39,420 nt of DNA from Bacteroidaceae bacterium. GTDB lineage: Bacteria > Bacteroidota > Bacteroidia > Bacteroidales > Bacteroidaceae. The translations under genes were made by a program, and so were the position numbers. The stretch spans positions 1 to 39,420 of the forward strand of contig JAILKU010000076.1 of the NCBI GenBank assembly GCA_024693505.1, read 5' to 3'. Positions 22,842 to 33,853 of this stretch are shown here, one piece after another (positions within the stretch are counted from its first letter, which is position 1; each line of letters begins with the position of its first letter). The notes beneath the pieces are model-generated. The model was not told the origin of the DNA. It searched no databases and saw only the letters and a list, made by a program, of their open reading frames with translations.

Positions 22842-24383
22842 TTAAAAAGCGCGCAAAATTTTCTCTATTTCTTCGTCGTAATGATAGACGTCAGGATATG
22901 AGCAAAGGTGGCCTTCCAGGTCGGGGTATAGTGTGTAATAGTCCAAAAAAACGGGAACGGGGACGGGATATGCGTAGGAAGTCAGCTTCTTCGCTTCAGG
23001 ATTATCGGACAGAAGCTTGCGTCCCCATTGTGTATGTGGCTTCTGGTCAATAGCCATACGAAACTTGTCCTCCAAGATGGAATCTGGTTTCTGCATCAGG
23101 AAAAAGGCCAGGTCTAAAGGACGCTCCACGCGTACGCAGCCATGACTGACGGCCCTCGACTGACGTCGGAAAGCGCTGTGGTTGTTGGTGTCGTGCAGAT
23201 AAACGGCAAATTGGTTGGGGAAGCGGAAAATGAGACGTCCCAGGGAATTGGCTGCTCCATTATCCTGCCGTACTGTATAATGTCCGCTGGTGAGCATACT
23301 TGCGGTCATTCCCGCTGGAGCTACCTCCTCGTTGTTCCGCTTGTCTATAATTCGGTAATGATTGCGTTGGAAGTATGCCGTGTCGCCAACATGCCGTGGT
23401 ACAATCTCCTTCCTTATGATAGTCATGGGAATAATCCAGTAGGGATCAGTCTCCACTCGCTGGATAGCACTTTGCAGCAGGGGCGTCTTGTGTCGTTGGC
23501 TTCCGCCGCAAACGCGCATGGAAAAGCTCGTGTCGCGCGACTCATCAACAGCTGTCAGCTCAAAAGCGGCCAGGTTCACCCATACGTATTTTCCACCTTG
23601 TGGACGTGGATAACGCCATCGCGCGCGTTCCATATTTATATAGGCGAGGCGTGTCCGTGCCGTATCCCCCTTTTGTCTGGCGGCCAGATAGTCGGCCTGT
23701 ATCTTTGTATAGAGCGAGTCGTGCGGCTCTACTTCGTTCAGGAAATTGGCAAGGGAATTTGCCTGGTGTGCCTGAGTCATCGCATGATGATAGAAACTGT
23801 CTTGCGGTACGTCACAGTCTATATCGAACAGAATACGGTATGCGGAATTTGGACTTCCGTCATCCGGAAGCAGGTGGTTGAGCAGCTTGTGGGGTCTGAT
23901 GAAACCGTAGCGAAGGCCTGCGGTATAGCGTAGGAAGGCCTTTGTTAAGCTATACTCCAGCCGCCCCATGACCCTATTGACATCCTCGCCCTCCAATTCT
24001 TTTGTTTGGATGAGCTTTATATCGTGTTCAATATCCGAAACGTGTAATACCTGAGGCGCAAGTCCGTGCTTGTCTATCAGGCGTAGGTAGGCCAGGAGCG
24101 TGTCGGTTCTGTTGTCTATTCCATGTCGGGAAATCCAAAGGTAGTTACCCCCTTCTGCGTAATAGTTTTTGGTATAAGAGTCAGCATACATACATACGCC
24201 TTGCTGACATAGGCGGCCTATTTCTTTTCGGATGAGTTGGTTTTTGAGGCGGTATTCGGGGTTAATCCATTGCTTGATGTCCTGCATAGACACATGCAAC
24301 TCCACCTCCCTTTCATTTGAATGGCAGGCATAGAGTAGCGCAAAAAGTGGTAGGAATAAAAACCGGGATAGCCGCGTCATCAT
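22842..24383 (-). CDS. L,D-transpeptidase, YcbB-like lipoprotein (513 aa)
   Basis: The N-terminus 'MMTRLSRFLFLPLFALLYAC' ends in a lipobox, so the protein is anchored as a lipoprotein at Cys20. The C-terminal YkuD domain has the catalytic set 'YLHDTNNHSAF' and 'SHGCVRVERPLD' with the nucleophilic Cys. The long central region with 'LEYSLTKAFLRYTAGLRYGFI' and 'WRYPRPQGGKYVWVNLAAFEL' matches the scaffold of YcbB-type enzymes. These form 3-3 cross-links or attach proteins to peptidoglycan, and can bypass beta-lactam-sensitive D,D-transpeptidation. Its ATG overlaps the stop of the small sorting-domain-like gene. Confidence 0.9.
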   Translation of the reverse strand: MMTRLSRFLFLPLFALLYACHSNEREVELHVSMQDIKQWINPEYRLKNQLIRKEIGRLCQQGVCMYADSYTKNYYAEGGNYLWISRHGIDNRTDTLLAYLRLIDKHGLAPQVLHVSDIEHDIKLIQTKELEGEDVNRVMGRLEYSLTKAFLRYTAGLRYGFIRPHKLLNHLLPDDGSPNSAYRILFDIDCDVPQDSFYHHAMTQAHQANSLANFLNEVEPHDSLYTKIQADYLAARQKGDTARTRLAYINMERARWRYPRPQGGKYVWVNLAAFELTAVDESRDTSFSMRVCGGSQRHKTPLLQSAIQRVETDPYWIIPMTIIRKEIVPRHVGDTAYFQRNHYRIIDKRNNEEVAPAGMTASMLTSGHYTVRQDNGAANSLGRLIFRFPNQFAVYLHDTNNHSAFRRQSRAVSHGCVRVERPLDLAFFLMQKPDSILEDKFRMAIDQKPHTQWGRKLLSDNPEAKKLTSYAYPVPVPVFLDYYTLYPDLEGHLCSYPDVYHYDEEIEKILRAF

Positions 24384-24682
24384 TGGATGGATATCTTACG
24401 TACGATTTTACCCACTTTCAGGATGTAACACCCTTGGGGTAAGTTCAGGTTGTAAGATTTGTCTCCACTCTCAATACGAATGGTTGCCACCTTCACACCC
24501 GTAAGATTGAATATTTCCATCACTTGGCCGTTAGCACCAGAGACCCTTACCTTGTTGTTCGCCACACGAAGCGTAACGTCCGTCAAAGTATTCTCAATTA
24601 CCTCCTGCTCACCCTCTGCCAAAACGGTATTTGGGGCAGCTAAGAGCATAAATCCCAGTATGATGAGGCCAATTTTCTTCAT
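24380..24682 (-). CDS. Small exported protein with a T9SS-type sorting-domain-like fold (100 aa)
   Basis: After a signal peptide (MKKIGLIILGFMLLAAPNTVLA) only a ~75-residue beta-domain remains: 'VRVSGANGQVMEIFNLTGVKVATIRI', then 'YNLNLPQGCYILKVGKIVRKISIQ'. The order 'G..V.....L..G......L..G.YI.KVG..V.KI.' is that of the type IX secretion C-terminal sorting domain, here without a cargo domain. The start at 24682 is chosen because the promoter's start point (~24696) lies downstream of the Met at 24700. It overlaps the L,D-transpeptidase gene by 4 nt. Whether it is secreted or is a degraded cargo protein is unknown. Confidence 0.7.
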   Translation of the reverse strand: MKKIGLIILGFMLLAAPNTVLAEGEQEVIENTLTDVTLRVANNKVRVSGANGQVMEIFNLTGVKVATIRIESGDKSYNLNLPQGCYILKVGKIVRKISIQ

Positions 24683-24702
24683 TTTATATGCTATTGACAA
24701 CG

Positions 24703-24734
24703 CAAAAGTACAAATTTTATTTTATATCACCAAA
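24703..24734 (-). promoter_or_regulatory. Sigma-ABfr promoter of the sorting-domain/L,D-transpeptidase operon
   Basis: On the minus strand TTTG (24734-24731), 20 nt, then TACTTTTG (24710-24703). It lies in the 70-nt spacer before rnz's end and decides the start codon of the downstream gene. Confidence 0.7.
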
Positions 24735-24770
24735 TGTTTTTGGAAAAAAATGCACTTAAACGTTATATTT

Positions 24771-25685
24771 TCATAGTTTCAGTACGAGTCCTTCGTCGGC
24801 CAGTATTGTGTTGGTAAAGATTTCCCTTGCTTCCCTTAGGTGTGCGGCTTCGTCTTTGATGCGTCCGCTATAGTGTCCGATACAAAGCCTTCCTACTCCT
24901 GCATCTCGAGCTATCAGAGCTGCTTGATGAGCCGTGCTATGACACGTTTCCAGTGCTCGTGCGAGCAGTTCTTGAGGATAAGTGGCTTCGTGATAGAGTA
25001 GGGTGGTTCCCTTCAGTAGCTCTGGCAGGGTGGGCAGGTAGGACGTATCCGAGCAATAGGCATACGAGCGGGGTGGTTCAGGTGGTGTGGTAAGGCGCTC
25101 ATTTGGAATGATGGTGCCGTCTTCTGTAACCCAAGAAGCCCCAGCCTTGATGTTGTTTATCTGACTGAAAGGAATATCGTAGGCATCTATCATCTCGCGC
25201 CGGATATGAGGTTGGGGCGGTGTTTCGCGGAAGAGGTATCCGCTACAGGGGATGCGGTGATTCAGCGGAATGCTCCATACCGTCATGCTGCGGTCTTGGT
25301 GTACAATTTGGTGGCGTGTGGTGTCAACCGAGTGAAAAATTACCTTGTATGTCATTCCTTCGCAGTAGATGCGCAGCACCACGTCCATGAATTCTTCCAT
25401 TTGCTGTGGTCCATGAATGTGCAGGTCGGCGGTACGGCCCAATAGGCCCATCGTACTGATAAGGCCAGGCAAACCGAAGACGTGGTCGCCGTGGTTGTGG
25501 CTGATAAAGATATGCCCCAATCGGTTCATGTTGAGTCCTTGTCTGGCAAAGGCTGTCTGTGCCCCCTCGCCACAATCTATCATGAACAGTTTGCCGTGCG
25601 TGCTGACAACTTGGCATGCTGGAGAATGGCGCTGCGTAGGCTTGGCTGAACCGCAACCTAATATGTGTACATCAAATGGTTCCAT
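24771..25685 (-). CDS. rnz: Ribonuclease Z (304 aa)
   Basis: RNase Z is a zinc metallo-beta-lactamase-fold endonuclease that trims the 3' end of tRNA precursors, important here because the tRNA genes in this window do not encode CCA. Visible are 'ILGCGSAKPTQ.RHSPA', the metal motif 'FISHNHGDHVFGLPG' (HxHxDH), 'SYAYCSDTSY', 'LLYHEATYP' and 'AHQAALIARDAGV'. The frame starts at 25703 but that ATG lies in the rpsA terminator, so the ATG at 25685 (MEPFDVHILG) is chosen. Confidence 0.93.
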   Translation of the reverse strand: MEPFDVHILGCGSAKPTQRHSPACQVVSTHGKLFMIDCGEGAQTAFARQGLNMNRLGHIFISHNHGDHVFGLPGLISTMGLLGRTADLHIHGPQQMEEFMDVVLRIYCEGMTYKVIFHSVDTTRHQIVHQDRSMTVWSIPLNHRIPCSGYLFRETPPQPHIRREMIDAYDIPFSQINNIKAGASWVTEDGTIIPNERLTTPPEPPRSYAYCSDTSYLPTLPELLKGTTLLYHEATYPQELLARALETCHSTAHQAALIARDAGVGRLCIGHYSGRIKDEAAHLREAREIFTNTILADEGLVLKL

Positions 25686-25704
25686 TTTAATTATAGAATA
25701 CAAA

Positions 25705-25740
25705 GAAAGGGGCAGCCCTTTGGAGAACTGCCCCCTTTTT
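25705..25740 (-). terminator. rpsA terminator
   Basis: GGGGCAG (25709-25715) pairs with CTGCCCC (25728-25734), with AAAG...CTTTTT flanks, giving a T-rich end in both directions. It lies directly after the rpsA stop and before rnz. Confidence 0.8.
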
Positions 25741-25759
25741 CAGTTATAGTCGTCGAGTA

Positions 25760-27550
25760 TTACTCTTCGCCTTTCTGCATCTTAGCCTTCAGAGCTGCCA
25801 GGGCATCCAGGTCGCCAAGCATGGTGCTGGCTGCCTGGTTCTGAATAACTGGCGTCTCATCCTTGCGTGCAGGACGGCCGGCCTTCTTCTTTTCAGGACG
25901 GGGCTCGTTGCTGCGCTGCTCATCTTCGAAGATGCGGCTGTGTGACAGAATGATACGCTTGCTCTCCTTGTTGAACTCAATCACCTTGAAGGGCAGCTTC
26001 TCATTGAGCTGTGCATGACTGCCGTCTTCCTTAACCAGATGTTTGGGAGTGGCAAAGCCTTCCACGCCGTACTCCAGCTGTACAACTGCACCCTTGTCGA
26101 GCATCTCGATAATCGTACCTTCGTGTACGGAATCCTGGGTGAATACGGTTTCGAATACGTCCCAGGGATTCTCCTCCAACTGCTTGTGGCCGAGGGAGAG
26201 ACGACGGTTGTTCTTGTCGATTTCTAAGACAACAACGTCTATCTCAGCACCGATCTGAGTAAATTCGCTGGGGTGCTTGATCTTCTTCGTCCAGCTGAGG
26301 TCGCTGATATGAATGAGGCCGTCCACGCCTTCCTCGATCTCAACGAATACGCCGAAGTTGGTGAAGTTGCGAACCTTAGCCACATGCTTACTGCCGATAG
26401 GATATTTGCTCTCGATGTCTTCCCAGGGATCAGCCTTGAGCTGCTTGATGCCAAGAGACATCTTGCGCTCCTCGCGGTCGAGGGTCAGAATAACGGCTTC
26501 CACCTCATCGCCTACCTTCATGAAGTCCTGAGCGCTGCGCAGGTGCTGGCTCCAGGACATCTCAGATACATGGATGAGACCTTCTACGCCGGGTGCTATC
26601 TCGATGAATGCGCCATAGTCGGCCATCACGACAACCTTGCCCTTCACGTGGTCGCCCACCTTCAGGTTGGGATCCAGGGCCTCCCAAGGATGAGGAGTCA
26701 GTTGCTTCAGACCTAAAGCAATGCGCTTTCTCTCGTTGTCGAAGTCCAGGATTACAACGTTGATCTTCTGATCCAGCTCCACAACTTCCTTCGGATCGCT
26801 TACGCGGCCCCAAGACAAATCGGTGATGTGAATCAGACCGTCTACGCCGCCAAGGTCAATAAATACGCCGTAGCTGGTGATGTTCTTGACCACGCCCTCA
26901 AGTACCTGGCCCTTCTCCAGACGACTGATGATTTCCTTCTTCTGCTGTTCCATCTCGGCCTCAATGAGTGCCTTATGACTAACTACGACGTTCTTGTAGT
27001 CCTGGTTAATCTTTACGATCTGGAATTCCATTGTCTTGCCTACGAAGATGTCGTAGTCGCGGATGGGTTTCACGTCAATCTGGCTGCCGGGCAGGAATGC
27101 CTCTATGCCAAATACGTCTACAATCATACCGCCCTTTGTGCGGCACTTTACAAAGCCCTTCACAATTTCCTTGCTCTCCATTGCCTGGTTCACGCGGTCC
27201 CAAGAACGGGTTGCACGGGCCTTTTTATGAGAGAGAATCAGCTGTCCCTTCTTGTCTTCCTGGTTTTCGATGTACACTTCAACCTTGTCACCAACCTTCA
27301 ACTCGGGATTGTAGCGGAACTCACTCATGGGAATGATACCGTCGCTCTTGAAGCCAATGTTTACCACGACTTCGCGCTTGTTCATTGAAATTACGGTACC
27401 GTCAACCACTTCGTGGTCACTTACTTTGTTGAGAGAACTTGTATAAGCCTCTTCTTGAGCCTCACGACTCACTTCTGCGTTGCCGCCGCCGTTAGCGTAC
27501 GATTCCCAATCGAAATCCTCAATGGGAGCAACATTTTTAAAATCTGCCAT
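25760..27550 (-). CDS. rpsA: 30S ribosomal protein S1 (596 aa)
   Basis: RpsA binds mRNA on the 30S subunit and assists translation initiation. Six S1-type OB folds run from residue ~45 to ~530, each with signatures such as 'GVVKNITSYGVFIDLGGVDGLIHITDLSW', 'GKVVVMADYGAFIEIAPGVEGLIHVSEMSW' and 'AKVRNFTNFGVFVEIEEGVDGLIHISDLSW'. The N-terminus carries an acidic extension, and the C-terminus a Lys/Arg/Pro-rich tail (PRPEKKKAGRPARKDE). The gene is single, with its own promoter and terminator. Its codon use is smoother than in its neighbours, fitting high expression. Confidence 0.97.
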   Translation of the reverse strand: MADFKNVAPIEDFDWESYANGGGNAEVSREAQEEAYTSSLNKVSDHEVVDGTVISMNKREVVVNIGFKSDGIIPMSEFRYNPELKVGDKVEVYIENQEDKKGQLILSHKKARATRSWDRVNQAMESKEIVKGFVKCRTKGGMIVDVFGIEAFLPGSQIDVKPIRDYDIFVGKTMEFQIVKINQDYKNVVVSHKALIEAEMEQQKKEIISRLEKGQVLEGVVKNITSYGVFIDLGGVDGLIHITDLSWGRVSDPKEVVELDQKINVVILDFDNERKRIALGLKQLTPHPWEALDPNLKVGDHVKGKVVVMADYGAFIEIAPGVEGLIHVSEMSWSQHLRSAQDFMKVGDEVEAVILTLDREERKMSLGIKQLKADPWEDIESKYPIGSKHVAKVRNFTNFGVFVEIEEGVDGLIHISDLSWTKKIKHPSEFTQIGAEIDVVVLEIDKNNRRLSLGHKQLEENPWDVFETVFTQDSVHEGTIIEMLDKGAVVQLEYGVEGFATPKHLVKEDGSHAQLNEKLPFKVIEFNKESKRIILSHSRIFEDEQRSNEPRPEKKKAGRPARKDETPVIQNQAASTMLGDLDALAALKAKMQKGEE

Positions 27551-27610
27551 ACAGATACGTTAGAAAATAAATTTAATAAAATTAGACTTTATGTTGATTT
27601 AAATCGGGCG

Positions 27611-27642
27611 CAAAGGTATGGAAATTTTCTGAGATGACCAAA
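27611..27642 (-). promoter_or_regulatory. Sigma-ABfr promoter of rpsA
   Basis: On the minus strand TTTG (27642-27639), 20 nt, TACCTTTG (27618-27611). Start near 27604, leader about 55 nt. Confidence 0.75.
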
Positions 27643-27732
27643 CGTAAATACCTCTTTTTTGTACAAAGGCGTTTGTTTTGTGTGCAATCCAGTCATATTA
27701 ATCTTCTTTTTGTGGCTTTTTTAGGGGTAATT

Positions 27733-27763
27733 TTTGCTAAAATGATTTTTCTTCGTATCTTTG
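27733..27763 (+). promoter_or_regulatory. Sigma-ABfr promoter of pfkA
   Basis: TTTG (27733-27736), exactly 19 nt, TATCTTTG (27756-27763): a perfect match to the consensus. The leader would be about 20 nt. Confidence 0.85.
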
Positions 27764-27790
27764 CATTGTTTTTGAGAATACATTTTTGTA

Positions 27791-28780
27791 ATGAGTATGT
27801 TCAAGAGAAAGATAGAATGCATCGGTATCCTCACCAGCGGCGGGGATGCTCCAGGTATGAATGCGGCAATACGTGCTGTGACGCGGGCCGCTATAGCAAA
27901 CGGTTTTCGAGTAATGGCCATCTACCGAGGTTATGAGGGGCTTATCAACAACGAGATACGCGAGTTCTCTACCGAGGACGTCAGTAATATCATACAAAGA
28001 GGCGGCACGATACTGAAAACGGCCCGCAGTCGCGATTTTGAGACGACGGAAGGACGTCGCCGGGCTTATGATAACATGCTGCTGCGGGGCATCGATGCCC
28101 TGGTCGTGATTGGCGGAAACGGTTCGCTTACCGGTGCCCGCATCTTCGCCGAAGAATATGACGTACCCTGCATCGGTCTTCCAGGCACAATAGACAATGA
28201 TTTGAATGGTACAGACAGTACTATCGGTTATGACACTACGCTGAATACCATTATGGAGTGCGTCGATAAGATTCGCGATACGGCTACCAGTCACGAGCGT
28301 ATCTTCTTCGTCGAGGTAATGGGGCGCGATGCTGGTTTCCTGGCTCAGAACAGCGCCATCGCCGCCGGGGCCGAGGCCGCTATTATTCCCGAGGATGCTA
28401 CGGGTGCCAATCAGTTGGAGCATTTCATCGGCAGGGGCATTCGCAAGAGCAAGAACAGCAGCATCGTGCTGGTGAGTGAGAGTCCTCGTTGTGGGGCTAT
28501 GTACTATGCCGAGCGTGTGAAGCGTGAATATCCTGAGTACGACGTTCGCGTTTCCATTCTGGGACATTTGCAGCGTGGAGGAAGTCCAAGTGCCGGCGAT
28601 CGCATCCTTGCCAGTCGCCTGGGCGTGGGTGCAATTCAGGCCATATTAGAAGGTCAGCGCAACGTAATGATAGGTATCAAAAACGACGAGGTTGTTTACG
28701 TCCCCTTCTCAAATGCCATTAAAAGTGACAAACCGGTGAAGAAGGAGCTCATTGACGACTTGGCTGTTTTGAGCATATAG
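27791..28780 (+). CDS. pfkA: 6-phosphofructokinase (329 aa)
   Basis: This enzyme phosphorylates fructose 6-phosphate to the 1,6-bisphosphate in glycolysis. '[19 protein letters not shown]' is the nucleotide-binding start. '[19 protein letters not shown]' contains the catalytic Thr/Asp residues, '[12 protein letters not shown]' and '[15 protein letters not shown]' the substrate-binding segments. The ATP/PPi-discriminating loop reads '[11 protein letters not shown]'. The Gly following the Asn points to ATP rather than PPi as donor, but the Asp of the common GGDGS motif is Asn. Length and ending are as expected. It is a single gene behind a perfect promoter, divergent from rpsA. Confidence 0.95.
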   Translation: MSMFKRKIECIGILTSGGDAPGMNAAIRAVTRAAIANGFRVMAIYRGYEGLINNEIREFSTEDVSNIIQRGGTILKTARSRDFETTEGRRRAYDNMLLRGIDALVVIGGNGSLTGARIFAEEYDVPCIGLPGTIDNDLNGTDSTIGYDTTLNTIMECVDKIRDTATSHERIFFVEVMGRDAGFLAQNSAIAAGAEAAIIPEDATGANQLEHFIGRGIRKSKNSSIVLVSESPRCGAMYYAERVKREYPEYDVRVSILGHLQRGGSPSAGDRILASRLGVGAIQAILEGQRNVMIGIKNDEVVYVPFSNAIKSDKPVKKELIDDLAVLSI

Positions 28781-28862
28781 GCAATCTCCGTCTCCGCTTA
28801 TATAATATAATAATGTGTAACGTCAAAAAATGCTTTTTTTGAAAAAAAAACTGGTGAAAAGT

Positions 28863-28893
28863 TTTGCCAGTATCAGAAAAAGACGTACCTTTG
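28863..28893 (+). promoter_or_regulatory. Sigma-ABfr promoter of the tRNA operon
   Basis: TTTG (28863-28866), exactly 19 nt, TACCTTTG (28886-28893). Transcription would start near 28900, 46 nt before the first tRNA. Confidence 0.85.
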
Positions 28894-28945
28894 CACTCGC
28901 AAAACAGGAGAGACCTAGTGAGGTTGTTTGAAAACTCCTTGTTTT

Positions 28946-29020
28946 GGGCGCTTAGCTCAGCTGGTTCAGAGCGTCTGCCTTACAAGCAGAGGGTCGGCGG
29001 TTCGAATCCGTCAGCGCCCA
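28946..29020 (+). tRNA. tRNA-Val (TAC)
   Basis: Acceptor GGGCGCT pairs with AGCGCCC. The anticodon loop CTTACAA between TCTGC and GCAGA gives anticodon TAC. The T-loop is GGTTCGAATCC. CCA is not encoded. Confidence 0.97.
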
Positions 29021-29035
29021 CCGAAATGATGGAAC

Positions 29036-29109
29036 GGCTCCTTAGCTCAACTGAATAGAGCATTTGACTACGGATCAAAAGGTTGTGGGTTTGAATCCCG
29101 CAGGAGTCA
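29036..29109 (+). tRNA. tRNA-Arg (ACG)
   Basis: Acceptor GGCTCCT with AGGAGTC (one G-U). Anticodon loop CTACGGA between TTTGA and TCAAA gives ACG, which is read as inosine-CG after deamination. T-arm GGGTTTGAATCCC. CCA is not encoded. Confidence 0.96.
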
Positions 29110-29133
29110 CCACTTCATGAAGGTCCGTCAACC

Positions 29134-29216
29134 GGGTAGATACCAGAGTGGCCAAATGGGGCAGACTGTAAATCTGCTGGCTTACGCCTTCGGTGGTTCG
29201 AATCCATCTCTACCCA
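29134..29216 (+). tRNA. tRNA-Tyr (GTA)
   Basis: A class II tRNA of 83 nt with a long variable arm (GGCTTACGCCTT). Acceptor GGGTAGA with TCTACCC; anticodon loop CTGTAAA gives GTA. Confidence 0.97.
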
Positions 29217-29226
29217 CTAAGCCTTT

Positions 29227-29299
<73 letters not shown>

Positions 29300-29317
29300 C
29301 ATGTGTGGAAACACACA

Positions 29318-29365
29318 GGCAATAAGAGCTCAAGGTCAATAAGCGCCGAGTCTCGTTTGCCGCTC
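29318..29365 (+). pseudogene. tRNA-Gly remnant
   Basis: After a small TGTGT/ACACA hairpin, GGCAATAAGAGCTCAAGGTC resembles the 5' part of the preceding tRNA-Gly, and GAGTCTCGTTTGCCGCTC is identical to its 3' end. The anticodon arm is deleted, so it is not functional. Confidence 0.75.
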
Positions 29366-29380
29366 GTTCTTTAAAATACT

Positions 29381-29455
29381 GGTGCGTTAGTTCAGCTTGG
29401 TTAGAATACATGCCTGTCACGCATGGGGTCACGGGTTCGAGTCCCGTACGCACCG
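29381..29455 (+). tRNA. tRNA-Asp (GTC)
   Basis: Acceptor GGTGCGT with ACGCACC. Loop CTGTCAC between CATGC and GCATG gives anticodon GTC. It is the last gene of the tRNA operon. Confidence 0.97.
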
Positions 29456-29491
29456 CGAATAAGTGTTTTTCATGGTATTAGATTTTAAGGT

Positions 29492-29527
29492 AAAGATTCT
29501 AAGTCGGGAGATTTGGAATCTTTTTTT
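29492..29527 (+). terminator. Terminator of the tRNA operon
   Basis: AAAGATTC (29492-29499) pairs with GAATCTTT, followed by a run of seven T. The loop is about 16 nt. Confidence 0.75.
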
Positions 29528-29595
29528 ATGTCTTTTTCTCTCTATGTCTTTTTCTCAGGGGTTTATGTAAATCTCTCTTCCTAATATCTATTCCG

Positions 29596-29640
29596 GCTCA
29601 GCGGATTTAGCCGGTTGGAAATGTGGTAAATCCGCTGAGC
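29596..29640 (-). terminator. Hairpin downstream of the xylanase-esterase gene
   Basis: GCTCAGCGGATTTA (29596-29609) and TAAATCCGCTGAGC (29627-29640) form a perfect 14-bp stem with a 17-nt loop, 19 nt after the xylanase-esterase stop. There is no clear T-run, so it may act as an mRNA 3' stabiliser as much as a terminator. Confidence 0.6.
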
Positions 29641-29658
29641 TGAAATTCTGATATGGAA

Positions 29659-32341
<2,683 letters not shown>

Positions 32342-32389
32342 AGTACATTATATATATATTAGTGTGGATACATTAAAAATGGTCTTGTC

Positions 32390-33001
32390 TCAGAACAGAC
32401 CGTAGAGCAGGGAGTCTATCTGCTCTGTGATGGACTGAAAGTCCTTTGGATTGCTTTCGAACTTCAGCTTGTCGCCGTCCACGATGAGCATCTTGCCGGG
32501 ATATTTCTCCACCCATTCCTCGTAGCGGTTGTTCAGGCCGGTCAGATAGTCGATGCGGATGCTCTGCTCGTAGTCCCGTCCGCGCTTGCTTATCTGTGCA
32601 ATCAGGTTGGGGATGGTGCTGCGGATGTAGATGAGCAGGTCGGGCAGTGCGACGAGCGACATCATCAGGTCGAACAGGTCGGAATAGTTCTGGAAGTCGC
32701 GGTCGCTCATGTAGCCCTGTTCGTGGAGGTTGGGCGCAAAGATGCGGGCATCCTCGAAGATGGTGCGGTCCTGGATGACGGTGTCCTTCGACTTCGATAT
32801 CTCAACGATGTCGCGGAACCGTTTGTTTAGGAAATATACCTGCAGGTTGAACGACCAGCGGTTCATGTCCTCGTAGAAGTCTGCGAGATAGGGGTTTACC
32901 TCGACTGGCTCGTATCGCGGCGTCCATCCGTAGCGCTTGACGAGCATCTTGGTCAGCGTTGTCTTGCCGCTGCCAATGTTTCCGGCTATGGCTATATGCA
33001 T
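32390..33001 (-). CDS. Deoxynucleoside kinase 1 (203 aa)
   Basis: The P-loop 'MHIAIAGNIGSGKTTLT' is identical to that of the next gene upstream. 'QDRTIFEDARIF' carries the DR(S/T) motif, and 'RDYEQSIRIDYLTGLNNRYEEW' the lid region typical of the dNK/deoxyadenosine-deoxyguanosine kinase family. It salvages deoxynucleosides to dNMPs. The two adjacent paralogues are about half identical and could form a heterodimer, as in lactobacilli. The ends of the two genes are 45 nt apart, with a heptad repeat between. Confidence 0.9.
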   Translation of the reverse strand: MHIAIAGNIGSGKTTLTKMLVKRYGWTPRYEPVEVNPYLADFYEDMNRWSFNLQVYFLNKRFRDIVEISKSKDTVIQDRTIFEDARIFAPNLHEQGYMSDRDFQNYSDLFDLMMSLVALPDLLIYIRSTIPNLIAQISKRGRDYEQSIRIDYLTGLNNRYEEWVEKYPGKMLIVDGDKLKFESNPKDFQSITEQIDSLLYGLF

Positions 33002-33009
33002 AAGATTGG

Positions 33010-33058
33010 GTTCAAGGTTTAAAGTTCAAAGTTTAAAGTTTAAAGTTTATGGTTCAAG
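33010..33058. repeat. Heptad repeat GTTTAAA/GTTCAAG, 7 units
   Basis: Seven uninterrupted 7-bp units. On the minus strand they include the final codons and stop of the upstream kinase gene (ending 'NLEP'), so the coding end has merged with the array. Confidence 0.9.
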
Positions 33059-33688
33059 GTTCGGCCTGTCCAGGGGAAACAGGCCGTAGACGAGGGCGTC
33101 CAGCTTGTCGGTGACGTACTGAAAGTCCTGCCTGTTGTTCTGAAAGTCCATGTCGTCCACCTCGATGGTGAGCACGCGGCCTTTGTACTTGCGCAGGATG
33201 AAGTCCTCGTACAGGTCGTTCAGTCCTTTCAGGTATTCCAGCTGTATGGCCTGCTCGTAGTTCCTGCCCCGCTTCTGGATGTTTTTTACCAGATGGGGGA
33301 TTCCGGCGCGCAGGTATATCATCAGGTCGGGGTATCTGACCATGTCGGTCATCAGGTTGAAGAGGTCCATGAAGGTCTGGAAGTCCTTGTCGGAGAGATA
33401 CCCCATCCGGTGGCTGTTGGCCGCGAAGACGTACACGCCCTCGTAGATGCTCCTGTCCTGTACGATGGTCTCCTGCGTGTGGGCTATCTCCAGGACGTTG
33501 CGGAACCGCTCCTTGAGGAAGAAGACCTCCATCGGGAAGGACCAGCGCGGGATGTCGCGGTAATAGTCCTCCAGATAGGGATTGTAGCTGACGGCCTCGA
33601 ACTGCGGCTTCCAGCCGTAGTGTACGGCCAGCATGCGCGTCAGGGTCGTTTTCCCGCTTCCGATATTTCCTGCTATGGCGATGTGCAT
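33047..33688 (-). CDS. Deoxynucleoside kinase 2 (213 aa)
   Basis: A paralogue of the adjacent kinase, with P-loop 'MHIAIAGNIGSGKTTLT', the 'QDRSIYEGVYVFAAN' DRS motif and 'RNYEQAIQLEYLKGLNDLYEDF' lid. The differing DRS surroundings (Ile-Tyr-Glu-Gly-Val-Tyr versus Ile-Phe-Glu-Asp-Ala-Arg) suggest different base preference, but specificity cannot be read. The last residues 'RPNLEP' run into the heptad repeat. It is cytosolic, for nucleotide salvage. Confidence 0.9.
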   Translation of the reverse strand: MHIAIAGNIGSGKTTLTRMLAVHYGWKPQFEAVSYNPYLEDYYRDIPRWSFPMEVFFLKERFRNVLEIAHTQETIVQDRSIYEGVYVFAANSHRMGYLSDKDFQTFMDLFNLMTDMVRYPDLMIYLRAGIPHLVKNIQKRGRNYEQAIQLEYLKGLNDLYEDFILRKYKGRVLTIEVDDMDFQNNRQDFQYVTDKLDALVYGLFPLDRPNLEP

Positions 33689-33721
33689 GATGAGGGGTTT
33701 AAGGGTTTAAAGTCTTCGTTT

Positions 33722-33850
33722 AATTCATAATTCATAATTGAGCTGCGCTTGAGGGTTCAGGGGTTCAAAGTTGAGCTGCGCTCTACTCCTGTCACGACTC
33801 GGCCATTCGTAAACAAGTTTCCGATGGCGCTCGCTGCTCCAGGAGTTCAA
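33722..33850. repeat. Dispersed repeat element (copy B) with AATTCAT heptads
   Basis: Two and a half AATTCAT units (33722-33739), then an element sharing ACTCCTGTCACGACTCGG, AAACAAGTTT and CTCGCTGCTCCAGGA with that at 12738-12870. It fills the gap between murQ and the kinase gene. Confidence 0.78.
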
Positions 33851-33853
33851 ATC

